In this document: positions 1-9,583 of the stretch, in pieces
Numbering within the stretch: the first letter of the stretch is position 1
Layout: each line of letters starts with the position of its first letter
Assembly (NCBI RefSeq): GCF_900091955.1
Contig: NZ_FMDF01000099.1
Coordinates: forward strand, 48,158-112,157
Source: Streptomyces sp. Ncost-T10-10d
Lineage (GTDB): Bacteria > Actinomycetota > Actinomycetes > Streptomycetales > Streptomycetaceae
DNA length: 64,000 nucleotides
Reading direction: 5' to 3'
Position numbers and translations under genes: made by a program
Notes under the pieces: model-generated
Seen by the model: the letters and a program-made list of their open reading frames with translations, nothing else
Databases searched by the model: none
Told to the model about the DNA's origin: nothing

Positions 1-371
1 AGATGGGGCAGACGCTCGCGGGCCGACTCGATGTCACCGGCGGCCAGGGCGCCGCCGATCGCCCGGGCCTCACGCCCCAGGGACGTACCGCCGACGACGG
101 ACCAGGTGGCGGCCGCGGTCAGTGCGACGGAGGCGGCGGGGTGGCTGCGTACGGCACGGGTGATCAGCGCGGCACCACCCGCGGCGCCTCCGACGCAGAC
201 GAGCGTGTGCAGCGCGCCCCACCCGCGGTGGTCGCGCCACAGACGGCGCTCGGCACCCGCTGCGGCCCGCCCGAAGGCGGCGACCGGATGTCCCCTGCGG
301 GGGTCACCGAGCAGCAGATCGCCGATCAGACCGGCCGTGGCGCCGTACGCGAAAATGCGGTCGGCACGCAC
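1..371 (-). CDS. cobD: Cobalamin biosynthesis protein CobD/CbiB, 5' part only
   Basis: This is the N-terminal 123 residues of adenosylcobinamide-phosphate synthase, the integral membrane enzyme that attaches aminopropanol (or its phosphate) to adenosylcobyric acid. The rest of the gene runs off the left edge. The family signature is visible near residues 8-33: FAYGATAGLIGDLLLGDP followed by RRGHPVAAFGR. A hydrophobic stretch follows around residues 57-75. The start is the GTG at 371, because an in-frame TGA lies only two codons upstream at 375-377. The gene sits behind a cobalamin riboswitch on the same strand, which fits feedback control by B12. It is probably the first gene of a cobalamin operon continuing leftwards. 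Identity is confident; the exact start is slightly less so. Confidence 0.9.
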   Translation of the reverse strand, partial: MRADRIFAYGATAGLIGDLLLGDPRRGHPVAAFGRAAAGAERRLWRDHRGWGALHTLVCVGGAAGGAALITRAVRSHPAASVALTAAATWSVVGGTSLGREARAIGGALAAGDIESARERLPH

Positions 372-374
372 GGC

Positions 375-461
375 TCAACCGGCCGTTACGCCTCGAAGGA
401 CCTTCGTACAGGCGGCTCTCGTCGAGAGCACCACAGCAACGGACGCACGGCAGCCAGGCAT
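375..461 (-). CDS. Possible 28-residue leader ORF in front of cobD
   Basis: An ATG-started reading frame encodes MPGCRASVAVVLSTRAAC and ten further residues, and ends in TGA. That stop is followed by one codon and then the GTG of cobD in the same reading frame. The frame lies between the riboswitch aptamer and cobD, so ribosomes initiating here could be passed to cobD by termination-reinitiation. I recognise no family and see no strong ribosome-binding site. It may be chance, or it may mean the ancestral cobD start was upstream and is now separated by a stop. Confidence 0.3.
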   Translation of the reverse strand: MPGCRASVAVVLSTRAACTKVLRGVTAG

Positions 462-504
462 GGCGATATGTCCTCACTCAGGGTCCGCGCCCTGGTTCGA
501 CGTG

Positions 505-700
505 ACCGGCGACGAGAGTCTCCTGGCTCCCGGATCCGCAGTTCCCCCGGCCTTCCAACCCGCTCGCGCGTGCCGTGACTTCCGGTGTGGGGGACTGCTC
601 CCCGGTGACAGTGGCGGGACCGCGCCGGATTCGCACCGGCTTCCTCTGCTGTCGCCGTAATTGGCTCCGGCAGTCCACCACGCTCCGCGAACGCCCGTCA
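505..700 (-). promoter_or_regulatory. Cobalamin (AdoCbl) riboswitch
   Basis: Read on the minus strand, this leader carries the B12-box core GCCGGTGCGAATCCGG followed by CGCGGTCCCGCCACTGT (about 606-639). Further downstream comes the conserved 3' element GAGCCAGGAGACTC (about 514-528). The order, spacing and near-consensus sequence are those of the adenosylcobalamin aptamer. It precedes cobD on the same strand, so B12 should repress expression of the cobalamin genes to the left. I do not see an obvious intrinsic terminator between aptamer and gene. Control at translation initiation, as in many actinobacterial B12 leaders, is my inference. Confidence 0.93.
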
Positions 701-763
701 ACTTGCCGTTGACCTGCGACAGTGCAGTGTGCTGAGCCCCACATCGGGCCGGGCACACCACAA

Positions 764-794
764 CGGGCCGGACACACGAGGTGTGTCCGGCCCG
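764..794 (-). terminator. Terminator hairpin after the pitH2 transcription unit
   Basis: A perfect 14-bp stem (CGGGCCGGACACAC with its complement) closes a 3-nt loop. It lies 25 nt past the stop of the small membrane-protein gene and has no U-tract, as is common in Streptomyces. It should end the pitH2 unit and insulate the riboswitch-controlled cobD transcript. Confidence 0.75.
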
Positions 795-818
795 ATGGGG
801 GAGTGCGCGGAGGAGGGC

Positions 819-1049
819 TCAGGCGACGATCAGATAGATCCCGTACGCGACCGCCGCAGCGCACAGCGCGAAGCAGACGTACGCGCCGGCGCGGGCCAGC
901 AGCAGTGAGCCGCCGGAGCCGCCCTGCGCCGCCGGTTCGGGCTGCTTGGAGAGACCGACGATGCCCAGGGTGAACAAACCCACCAGCGCGACGGTGACGA
1001 CGAGGGAGACGCCGAAGACGGAGCCGAGGGCTGCCCAGTCGATGTTCAT
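819..1049 (-). CDS. Small two-helix membrane protein downstream of pitH2
   Basis: This 76-residue protein has two predicted membrane segments (about residues 12-33 and 51-74) joined by a short loop rich in glycine, proline and glutamine. It starts 35 nt after pitH2 stops, on the same strand, and is followed by a strong hairpin, so it is almost certainly co-transcribed with the transporter. I recognise no named family. It occurs, from memory, at the same place in other Streptomyces. A role as accessory subunit of the phosphate carrier is only a guess from position. Confidence 0.8.
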   Translation of the reverse strand: MNIDWAALGSVFGVSLVVTVALVGLFTLGIVGLSKQPEPAAQGGSGGSLLLARAGAYVCFALCAAAVAYGIYLIVA

Positions 1050-1084
1050 GCTGAATCCTTAGACGGCCTGCCTAGGCGGCTGAC

Positions 1085-2350
<1,266 letters not shown>

Positions 2351-2397
2351 TTACCCAGGCAATCGTTCGACGTCATTGGCATGTGGACCGTAGGCAA

Positions 2398-2419
2398 CCT
2401 GGATGAACGGAAGGTGAAC
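2398..2419 (-). promoter_or_regulatory. PHO box (PhoP direct-repeat operator) of pitH2
   Basis: On the minus strand two adjacent 11-bp units read GTTCACCTTCC and GTTCATCCAGG, 48-69 nt upstream of the pitH2 start. A weaker third unit, TTGCCTACGGT, continues the 11-bp phase at 2387-2397. Streptomyces PhoP binds tandem 11-bp direct repeats with a GTTCACC core, which these match closely. The expected effect is phosphate-dependent control of pitH2. Confidence 0.82.
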
Positions 2420-2626
2420 TGGGCAGGGCGCTGTGGTGACTCAAACCGGAGTCGGGGCGTTCCGTTTGTCCCTCGCGGGGCGGTGCGGGCCGGGCGCAGG
2501 GCCGATTCGGTCCCCCGTGACCCCTTTTGCGAACTTCTCCGGTTTGTGACTTAGACCGACCGGCAAATGGGGGGCGGCGTCGCGGGGGTGGGCACGCACA
2601 CCTGCGGCGTTGTCGTCGGTCAACAA

Positions 2627-2655
2627 CTCCCCCATAGCCCGAAAGGCATGGGAGG
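2627..2655. repeat. Short palindromic unit between pitH2 and the aldolase gene
   Basis: CTCCCCCATAGCC, a GAAA-type loop and GGCATGGGAG form a stem-loop with one bulged base. It resembles the short CTCCCCCAT-type palindromes scattered between Streptomyces genes. It sits in the 446-bp divergent intergenic region, closer to the aldolase gene. It could act as a leader structure or be a dispersed repeat. Apart from this and the PHO box I see nothing else definable in the region. Confidence 0.45.
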
Positions 2656-2796
2656 GGCCCCCTTCGCGTTGCCTCCCTCCTCCGCCTTGCAGCTGCACGC
2701 ACCCACCCCCGCTCCTTCTCCCACCCCCCATTTGCCGGTCGGTCTTATCCCGCCGATCGCATGCCCGTTCGCCTCCAGGGCTGACAGGATCTCCGC

Positions 2797-3456
2797 ATGA
2801 GCGATCAGCAACGGGACGCGATCGGACGTGCCTGGGACGGTGTCGTGGCAACCGCCCGCAGGACGGCGGCGGACGGCCTCGTCGTCGGGACCTCGGGAAA
2901 CGTGTCGGCACGGGTCGGCGGGACGGTCCTGGTCACCCCGAGCGGAGTGCCGTACGACCGGCTCCGCCCCGAGGACGCCGTCGGCGTCGATCTGGAAGGC
3001 AACCGCGTCCTCGGCGAACTGGCCCCGACCAGTGAACTCCCGCTCCATCTCGCGGTCTACCGGAACAGCGACGCGGCCGCCGTCGTGCACACCCACGCGG
3101 TGCACGCCACAGCCGTCTCCACCCTGGTCCCCGAGGTCCCTTCGGTCCACTACGCCGCCGCCATGCTCGGAGGCCCCGTCCGGGTCGCGGCCTATGCGCG
3201 CTACGGGACCGAGGAGCTGGCCGAGAACATGCTCGCCGCTCTGCGGGGCCGTACGGGCTGCCTGCTCCGGAACCACGGAACCGTGACCTACGGAGCGACC
3301 CTGGACGAGGCGTACGACAGGACCGCCCAGCTGGAATGGCTCTGCCGGCTGTGGCTCACCGCAAGCTCCGTCCCCGGACACACCCCGGCCCTGCTCTCCC
3401 CGGCCCAGCTGCGCGACGTACAGGAGGCACTGAAGGAATACGGGCAACCGGGCTGA
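2797..3456 (+). CDS. Class II aldolase/adducin family protein (fuculose-phosphate aldolase-like)
   Basis: This 219-residue protein is the usual size for zinc-dependent class II aldolases of the FucA/RhaD/AraD fold, which cleave sugar phosphates to a C3 ketose phosphate and an aldehyde. It shows the phosphate-binding GTSGNVSAR motif near residue 31, TPSG near 47, and a catalytic Glu in TSELPLH (about residue 80). Zinc ligands lie in HTHAVHA (about 98-103) and the late NHG motif. The substrate cannot be read from sequence; L-fuculose 1-phosphate is the usual database label. It is transcribed alone, and no sugar-catabolic genes flank it. Confidence 0.87.
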   Translation: MSDQQRDAIGRAWDGVVATARRTAADGLVVGTSGNVSARVGGTVLVTPSGVPYDRLRPEDAVGVDLEGNRVLGELAPTSELPLHLAVYRNSDAAAVVHTHAVHATAVSTLVPEVPSVHYAAAMLGGPVRVAAYARYGTEELAENMLAALRGRTGCLLRNHGTVTYGATLDEAYDRTAQLEWLCRLWLTASSVPGHTPALLSPAQLRDVQEALKEYGQPG

Positions 3457-3570
3457 CCCGACCCCTGCCCGTCCCCGCCGTCCCGGCTGTCCCGTCCGTC
3501 CTGCCCCGGCGGGTCACCGGACGGCCCCTGTCCGCTGGCAGGGCGCGGCGCACCCCACGACACTGGAGCG

Positions 3571-4698
3571 GTGCGCCCGGCAACAGTCACGGCAGCAGCC
3601 GTCACCACGATCCTCGGCGTCGGTGCGGCAACGGTCGCGGCCGGCCGGTACGCCAGCGACGCCGCCCTCAAAGTGCCGTCCGGGCGACCGCTCCCCGCCG
3701 ACGGCAGACTCACCGTGCACGCCACAGCGGCCGGGCAGGTCACCCTGACCCGCTCCTTCGCCGCCCTGCGGCCCGGTACGTACGGACTGGAGGGCGACGA
3801 CGTCCACGCCGTCGTCGGCCCGGTGGTCGAACACGCCCACCACGCCCCCGACACCGTCGTCCGCAGACTGGAACGAGTCGACCGCGGCAGCCTGGAAACC
3901 GGCGCCGAGGTCCGCATCACCCCGCAGCTGCACAGCGGCGACCCCTCATCGGCCCTCGGACTCGATCACGAGGAAGTCGAGATCCCCGGCGAACTCGGCG
4001 CCCTGCCGGCCTGGTTCCTGCCCGGCCCCCGCGACACCTGGGTCATCACCGTCCACGGCCTCGGCACCACCAGGGAACACCCCATGAACGTCATGGAGTT
4101 CCTGCACGATCTGCGCCTGCCCGTGCTCGACCTGGCCTACCGCGGCGACGCCGGAGCCGCGCGTTCCCCGGACGGCCTCGCCCACCTCGGCGAGTCCGAA
4201 TGGCGCGACCTGGACGCGGCGGTCCGCTTCGCCGTGCGGTACGGAGCCGAGAAGGTCGTCCTGCACGGCTGGTCCACCGGCGCCTCCATGGCGCTGCACG
4301 CGGCCGTCAACTCCGCGCTCCGCCACCGGATCTGCGGTCTCGTCCTCGACTCCCCGGTCCTGGACTGGGTCACCACGCTGCGCGCACTGGCCGTCGCCCG
4401 CGGTGTCCCGACGGCACTGCTGCCGCTCGCCGTCCGCGCAGCCCAGGGGCAGACCGGGCTGCGCGGCGCCCGGCTCCTGGACGGCTCCCTCGCAACGGCG
4501 CTGCGTGTCCCGACCCTGATCTTCCATGGCCCGGACGACACCCTGGCCCCTTGGCAGCCGTCCCGCGATCTCGCCGCCCGCCGCCCGGACCTGATCACCC
4601 TGCGCGCCGTACCGCAGGCTCCGCATGCGGCGATGTGGAATGCCGACCCGGTCCACTACGAAGAGGCCCTGCGCCGCTTCCTCACGCCCCTGATGTGA
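3571..4698 (+). CDS. Alpha/beta hydrolase with N-terminal membrane anchor
   Basis: This 375-residue protein begins with a GTG preceded by GGAG. An N-terminal hydrophobic segment (about residues 3-22) may anchor or export it. A poorly conserved region follows, and the alpha/beta-hydrolase core starts near residue 150. The nucleophile elbow is GWSTGA. The acid is likely the Asp pair in FHGPDDTLAPW, and the catalytic His lies in QAPHAAMW. An oxyanion-type HGLG motif also occurs. Substrate is unknown; esterase or lipase-like activity is a family-level inference. It stands between two unrelated genes in the same direction. Confidence 0.83.
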   Translation: MRPATVTAAAVTTILGVGAATVAAGRYASDAALKVPSGRPLPADGRLTVHATAAGQVTLTRSFAALRPGTYGLEGDDVHAVVGPVVEHAHHAPDTVVRRLERVDRGSLETGAEVRITPQLHSGDPSSALGLDHEEVEIPGELGALPAWFLPGPRDTWVITVHGLGTTREHPMNVMEFLHDLRLPVLDLAYRGDAGAARSPDGLAHLGESEWRDLDAAVRFAVRYGAEKVVLHGWSTGASMALHAAVNSALRHRICGLVLDSPVLDWVTTLRALAVARGVPTALLPLAVRAAQGQTGLRGARLLDGSLATALRVPTLIFHGPDDTLAPWQPSRDLAARRPDLITLRAVPQAPHAAMWNADPVHYEEALRRFLTPLM

Positions 4699-4808
4699 CC
4701 TGATGCGAGGGATCGGTCGATTGGTGCCGGACCTGCCCGCCATCCCCTTCCCCCGCGAATTCGGGTTCCGTTTGGGCTTTCGGGCCGTCAGGGGCAAGAC
4801 TGCTCCCC

Positions 4809-6194
4809 GTGACGTCCCGTACCCCGCGCGACTCCAGGCTGCGACTTGTCCGCCCGCGACCCCTTGCCACCGCTCGCAAGGCCGTGACCACCCGGCGCAC
4901 CAGGCCGGCTCCTCGCCCCCCGGAGGGCACCCCACCCAGGGCGGAACTCGCCCGCCAGGCCAGGACGGCCCTCGCCGACGCCGTGCGGATCGCCCGCTGG
5001 GCAGCCGACGGCGCGATCCCCGGCGCGCCGCCCCTGGCCGCCCAGGCCCTCGAACGGGCCGCGACAGCCCTGGAGTTGTCCCCGGCCCAGGTGCGCTCCG
5101 GCTGGGACCGGGCCCGGCTCGCCGGTCTGGTCGAACTGCACGGCGACACCGCACGCCCCGGCTGGCGGCTGCGAGCCTGGGACCGCGACGACTCCGCCGT
5201 GCTCCGCGGCTGGGTGGCGCTCTTCGACGCCTGGTCGCTCGTCCACCCCGCGCCCGAAGGTATCGAGTCCACCGCGGTCGCGGAGGCCGTCGAGGCCGTG
5301 CCGCAGGTGCTCTCCCTCCTCCAGCTCTCGGCGGGCCCGGTCACCGTGCCAGCCCTCCTGGACCTTCTCGGCCAGCGTGTCGCGGAACTCCACGAGGAGC
5401 GCTGCGAGGTGCCGTACGGGCCGCAGGCGCCGCCCGCACCGGCCGAATCCGCCCCCGCGGCACACCCCGCAGCCCTGGTCGCCCTCCTGCTCGACTGGGC
5501 CCTCGAGGGACTGGCCGCCGTAGGCGCGCTCACCCTCGGCGCCGGACATGCCACCCTCACCCCACTCGGCAACTGGGCGGTCTGGGTCAAGCTGGAACAG
5601 ATCTGCGTCGCGGCCCAGAGTCCGGCCGGGAACATCGAGCAGTCCGCCGCGGACATGCTGCTCGGCTGCGCCCGGCTCACCCCCGGCCCGGCCCGCGCCG
5701 AATACCGGGCCTGGCTCGCCGCCCGCCCCGTCGGCAGCGCCGTTGCCGAACTCCTGGGCGTCGCCCGCGGGGAGGACGCGCTGCTGCGCGGGCTCGCCTT
5801 CGAGGCACTCCGGGTTGTCGGCGCACCCGCAGAGCCCGAGGTGCGCTCCGTCGTGGGCGACCCCTCGCTGCGCCCCTACGCGCTGCTGTGGCTGGCCGAG
5901 TACGGCGGAACGGACCCTGAGGACGCCCAGGACGTCCTCAGCCGCGAGGAAGCCACCTGGCTCTGGGTCGACACCGCGGCGGCCGTCGCGGACCACGGCG
6001 AGACCGGGCTGCTGGTCCGCCATCTCGACTCGGCCGTCCAGGGCACGGTGCCGGCGCTGCTGGACGAGGTACGGGCAGTCGGCCACCCGCGGACCGTGCA
6101 GGTCCTGGTGGCCCTGGCCGCCGCGCACCCGGACCCCGCGCTGGCCAAAGCGGTTCGCCGGGCCGCGTTCCAGGTGCACACGGGCGGCGCGTAG
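4809..6194 (+). CDS. Conserved actinobacterial protein of unknown function
   Basis: This 461-residue soluble protein starts at a GTG. The basic N-terminus (about 1-45) is followed by an Ala-, Leu- and Arg-rich helical body. Residues about 60-120 resemble a winged-helix layout (LSPAQVRSGWDRARLAGLVE), and a second similar segment occurs near 220-260. The C-terminal 150 residues look like short helical repeats of HEAT type. I do not recognise a named family. Codon use is normal for the genome and the gene has high third-position GC, so it is real. No function should be assigned. Confidence 0.75.
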   Translation: MTSRTPRDSRLRLVRPRPLATARKAVTTRRTRPAPRPPEGTPPRAELARQARTALADAVRIARWAADGAIPGAPPLAAQALERAATALELSPAQVRSGWDRARLAGLVELHGDTARPGWRLRAWDRDDSAVLRGWVALFDAWSLVHPAPEGIESTAVAEAVEAVPQVLSLLQLSAGPVTVPALLDLLGQRVAELHEERCEVPYGPQAPPAPAESAPAAHPAALVALLLDWALEGLAAVGALTLGAGHATLTPLGNWAVWVKLEQICVAAQSPAGNIEQSAADMLLGCARLTPGPARAEYRAWLAARPVGSAVAELLGVARGEDALLRGLAFEALRVVGAPAEPEVRSVVGDPSLRPYALLWLAEYGGTDPEDAQDVLSREEATWLWVDTAAAVADHGETGLLVRHLDSAVQGTVPALLDEVRAVGHPRTVQVLVALAAAHPDPALAKAVRRAAFQVHTGGA

Positions 6195-6250
6195 CGCGCG
6201 GGTCCGCGTCGGACGGGCTCGGCCCCGAAGCCCGTCCGACCGACCGCCCG

Positions 6251-6664
6251 TCAGTCCGCCGACCCCGGTGCGTACGTCCCGAAGCTCCACACATTGCCCT
6301 CCGCGTCCCGCGCAATGAAGTCGCGGGAGCCGTAGTCCTGGTCCGTGGGCGGCATCAGGATCTCCACCCCGTACGCCACGGCCCGGGCGTGGTGCTCATC
6401 GACCTCGTCCACCACGACGTAGACACCGGCCGGGCCCGCGCCCTGCATCGCCTTGGCGAAGACACCCTCGCGGCCCTTGGAGCCCAGCATCACCCTGCCG
6501 TTGCCGCAGGACAGCTCGGCATGCAGCACCGTGCCGCTCTCGCCCTCGTACACCGCTTCCTCGGTGAAGCCGAGGCCCTCCGTCAGCGTCCTGATCGCGG
6601 CCTTCGCGTCGTCGTACAGAATCGTCGGATAGATCGTCGGAACGCCGGCCGGTGCGCCTGCCAT
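6251..6664 (-). CDS. VOC-superfamily (glyoxalase/bleomycin-resistance fold) protein
   Basis: This 137-residue single-module VOC protein has the paired beta-alpha-beta-beta-beta units typical of the fold. Features include YPTILYDDAKAAI at the start, LGFTEE, a metal-ligand-type LHAELSCGNGRVMLG, and the closing DAEGNVWSFGTY. It resembles the PhnB/YdeT type that begins with a Pro-Thr-Ile-Tyr strand. I chose the ATG because AAGGGG lies 8 nt upstream. A GTG nine bases earlier would be too close to that site. Substrate is unknown; members include dioxygenases, isomerases and drug-binding proteins. Confidence 0.85.
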   Translation of the reverse strand: MAGAPAGVPTIYPTILYDDAKAAIRTLTEGLGFTEEAVYEGESGTVLHAELSCGNGRVMLGSKGREGVFAKAMQGAGPAGVYVVVDEVDEHHARAVAYGVEILMPPTDQDYGSRDFIARDAEGNVWSFGTYAPGSAD

Positions 6665-6767
6665 CGCGCTCACCCCTTCTCGTACTCCCGGGTCCTGCTT
6701 CTGTGATCTGCGTCTCAGTCTTCCACCGGCCGCTGACAACGGCTCGGCTCGGCCCGAGGGGCCCGGC

Positions 6768-7658
6768 TCAGCGGAAGGTGTTGCAATCGGCCATGTCTCC
6801 ACTGCGGAAGCCGGTGGTGAACCACTGCTGCCGCTGCACGGCCGAGCCGTGCGTCCAGGACTCGGGCGTGACCCGGCCCTGGAACCTCTCCTGGATCCGG
6901 TCGTCGCCGACAGCGGCCGCCGCATCGAGTCCGTCCCGGATGTCCGCCCGTGTCAACGAGGTGATCAGCGGCCGCCCGGTCGATTCGTCGGGCGTGGTCG
7001 TCGCGTGATGCGCCCAGACCCCGGCGTAGCAGTCCGCCTGCAGTTCCACCTTGACCGCATTGCTGTTGGCGCCGGTCCGGCTGTCCTGCGAGCGGCTCAG
7101 CGTCCCCATGAGGTCCTGCACATGGTGCCCGTACTCATGGGCGACGACGTATGCCTGGGCGAACGGGCCGCCGCTGGAGCCGAACTCCGTCCGCAGCTCG
7201 TCGAAGAAACCCAGGTCCAGATAGACCTTTCGGTCCCCCGGGCAGTAGAACGGCCCGACTGCCGAGGTCGCGGTGCCGCACGCGGTGGCGATCCGGTCGG
7301 TGAACAGGACCGTCGACGCATCCGTATACGTCCCGCCGCGCCGCCGGAACTCCTGCCCCCAGTAGTCCTGCACGCTGTTGACCACCGCGACGATCCGGCA
7401 GTCCTCCCTGGTGTTCGCGTCCTGTCCGGTCCGGCAGGACTGCTGCACCTGCGCCGCCGAGGACGCCGTCGCCGTCGTGCCCGAGCCGCCGGACGACAGG
7501 CCGAGCTGATCGGGGCCGACGCCGAAGAGCAGTCCCAGGATCAGTGCGACGAGACCGGCGATGCCACCGCCCACGGTGGCCTTGCCGCCGGGGATGCGGC
7601 TGCCGCGCACATCCTGGACCTCGGACGTGTCCAGATCGGCGTCGTCGTCGAACTGCAT
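6768..7658 (-). CDS. Membrane-anchored neutral zinc metallopeptidase (YpfJ family)
   Basis: This 296-residue protein has one N-terminal membrane segment (about residues 30-48) and an extracytoplasmic catalytic domain. The zinc motif HEYGHH lies near residues 174-179. The third-ligand region [14 protein letters not shown] follows about 35 residues later. Several cysteines (around 75, 87, 127, 139 and 226) could form disulphides outside the cell. The start has GAGGG about 9 nt upstream. Biological substrate is unknown. The gene is transcribed towards the VOC gene but separated by about 100 nt, and lies divergent from the ABC-F gene. Confidence 0.88.
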   Translation of the reverse strand: MQFDDDADLDTSEVQDVRGSRIPGGKATVGGGIAGLVALILGLLFGVGPDQLGLSSGGSGTTATASSAAQVQQSCRTGQDANTREDCRIVAVVNSVQDYWGQEFRRRGGTYTDASTVLFTDRIATACGTATSAVGPFYCPGDRKVYLDLGFFDELRTEFGSSGGPFAQAYVVAHEYGHHVQDLMGTLSRSQDSRTGANSNAVKVELQADCYAGVWAHHATTTPDESTGRPLITSLTRADIRDGLDAAAAVGDDRIQERFQGRVTPESWTHGSAVQRQQWFTTGFRSGDMADCNTFR

Positions 7659-7927
7659 CGGCACCACCCTCTGCTCCGGCCGCGGTGGTCTCACCACCTC
7701 CGCCGAGTATTAGGTAGTTCACACCGCAATGCCCCTTTTTGGTCGCGCGGTGGAGTGGAGCGGCAGCGCTGAGCGAGATTTCGGCAGGTGCCGTGAACGC
7801 ACGCGGAAAAGCAGTTGCACACCGCCAGTAGAATGACCCCTATGGCAAAGCTCCTTGTGCAATAGACGGCGTCGAGACACCTCCGCCCTCGTCCCGTCCG
7901 CCGTCCACACCGCCCTGGAGTTTTACC

Positions 7928-9526
7928 GTGATCACCGCCTCCGGCATCGAGCTGCGCGCCGGCGCCCGCATCCTCATCGAGTCCGCCTCCTTCCGTATCG
8001 CCAAGGGCGACCGCATCGGCCTCGTCGGCCGCAACGGAGCGGGCAAGACCACCCTCACCAAGTGCCTCGCAGGCGAGGGCAACCCCGCCGGCGGCACCAT
8101 CGCCCGATCCGGCGAGGTGGGCTACCTCCCGCAGGACCCGCGTACCGGCGACCTCGACGTACTCGCCCGCGACCGCATCCTCTCCGCCCGCGGTCTCGAC
8201 GAGATCCTGCGCAAGATGCGCGAGAACGAGGAGCGGATGGCGAACGGCAAGGGCGCCACCCGTGAGAAGGCGATGAAGAAGTACGAGCGCCTGGAGACGG
8301 AGTTCCTCACCAAGGGCGGATACGCCGCCGAGGCCGAGGCCGCCACCATCGCCGCCGCGCTCAGCCTGCCCGACCGGGTGCTCGGACAGCCGCTCCATAC
8401 GCTCTCCGGCGGTCAGCGCCGCCGCGTCGAGCTGGCCCGCATCCTGTTCTCGGACGCCGACATCCTGCTGCTCGACGAGCCGACGAACCACCTGGACGCC
8501 GACTCGATCGTCTGGCTGCGCGACTACCTCAAGACCTACCGCGGCGGCTTCATCGTGATCTCCCACGATGTCGAGCTCGTCGAGACGGTCGTCAACAAGG
8601 TCTTCTACCTCGACGCCAACCGTTCGCAGATCGACATCTACAACATGGGCTGGAAGCTCTACCAGCAGCAGCGCGAGGCCGACGAGAAGCGCCGCAAGCG
8701 CGAGCGGCAGAACGCCGAGAAGAAGGCCGCGGCCCTCAACTCGCAGGCCGACAAGATGCGCGCCAAGGCCACCAAGACCGTCGCCGCGCAGAACATGGCC
8801 AAGCGCGCCGAGCGGCTGCTCTCCGGCCTGGAGGCCGTCCGGGTCTCCGACAAGGTCGCCAAGCTGCGCTTCCCCGAGCCCGCGCCGTGCGGCAGGACCC
8901 CCCTGATGGCGGAGGGCCTGTCCAAGTCGTACGGTTCCCTCGAAATCTTCACCGATGTGGATCTCGCCATCGACAAGGGCTCCCGGGTCGTCATCCTCGG
9001 CCTCAACGGCGCGGGCAAGACCACGCTGCTCCGGCTCCTCGGCGGCGCCGAGAAGCCCGACACCGGCCAGGTCATCGAGGGCCACGGACTCAAGCTCGGC
9101 TACTACGCCCAGGAGCACGAGACCCTCGACCCGGAGCGCTCCGTCCTGGAGAACATGCGCTCCGCGGCGCCCGACCTCGATCTCGTCGACGTCCGCAAGA
9201 CGCTGGGCTCGTTCCTCTTCTCCGGCGACGACGTCGACAAGCCCGCCGGCGTTCTCTCCGGCGGTGAGAAGACCCGTCTCGCGCTGGCGACCCTGGTGGT
9301 CTCCTCCGCCAATGTGCTGCTCCTGGACGAGCCGACGAACAACCTCGACCCGGCCAGCCGCGAGGAGATCCTCGGCGCGCTGCGTACGTACAAGGGCGCC
9401 GTCGTCCTCGTCACGCACGACGAGGGAGCGGTCGAGGCGCTTCAGCCGGAGCGCATCATTCTGCTGCCGGACGGTGTCGAGGACCTGTGGGGCGCGGACT
9501 ATCAGGACCTCGTCGCGCTCGCCTGA
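7928..9526 (+). CDS. ABC-F family ribosome-associated ATPase
   Basis: This 532-residue protein has two ABC domains and no membrane segment, the layout of ABC-F translation factors. Domain 1 has GRNGAGKTTL (about 34-43), LSGGQRRRVELA and LLLDEPTNHLD. Domain 2 has GLNGAGKTTL, LSGGEKTRLALA and LLLDEPTNNLD. The inter-domain linker is long, charged and Lys/Arg rich, as in EttA-like proteins that probe the ribosomal E site. Start is GTG; no convincing RBS other than GGAG at 7917-7920. It is a housekeeping type rather than a clear antibiotic-resistance type. The downstream intergenic region leads to gbn. Confidence 0.9.
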   Translation: MITASGIELRAGARILIESASFRIAKGDRIGLVGRNGAGKTTLTKCLAGEGNPAGGTIARSGEVGYLPQDPRTGDLDVLARDRILSARGLDEILRKMRENEERMANGKGATREKAMKKYERLETEFLTKGGYAAEAEAATIAAALSLPDRVLGQPLHTLSGGQRRRVELARILFSDADILLLDEPTNHLDADSIVWLRDYLKTYRGGFIVISHDVELVETVVNKVFYLDANRSQIDIYNMGWKLYQQQREADEKRRKRERQNAEKKAAALNSQADKMRAKATKTVAAQNMAKRAERLLSGLEAVRVSDKVAKLRFPEPAPCGRTPLMAEGLSKSYGSLEIFTDVDLAIDKGSRVVILGLNGAGKTTLLRLLGGAEKPDTGQVIEGHGLKLGYYAQEHETLDPERSVLENMRSAAPDLDLVDVRKTLGSFLFSGDDVDKPAGVLSGGEKTRLALATLVVSSANVLLLDEPTNNLDPASREEILGALRTYKGAVVLVTHDEGAVEALQPERIILLPDGVEDLWGADYQDLVALA

Positions 9527-9583
9527 TCCGGGCCCCTCACCGCCTGATCCACTTCGTCTGGATCATTCGGCCTATGCGTGATC
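9525..9583. promoter_or_regulatory. Cluster of four GATC sites upstream of gbn
   Basis: GATC occurs at 9525, 9546, 9561 and 9580, where the base composition predicts roughly one per 400 bp. A fifth site lies at 9824, just before gbn. The gene downstream encodes a GATC-binding nucleoid protein, so this may be an autoregulatory target; that is inference. The rest of the 339-bp gap, 9584-9865, contains an untranslated leader with no recognisable element. Confidence 0.35.

Noticed and set aside
7691..9418. A 575-codon open frame on the minus strand opposite the ABC-F gene
   Set aside because: It is the antisense of a clearly conserved ABC-F protein. Its translation is compositionally odd (rich in Gly, Glu, Val), as expected for a high-GC shadow.
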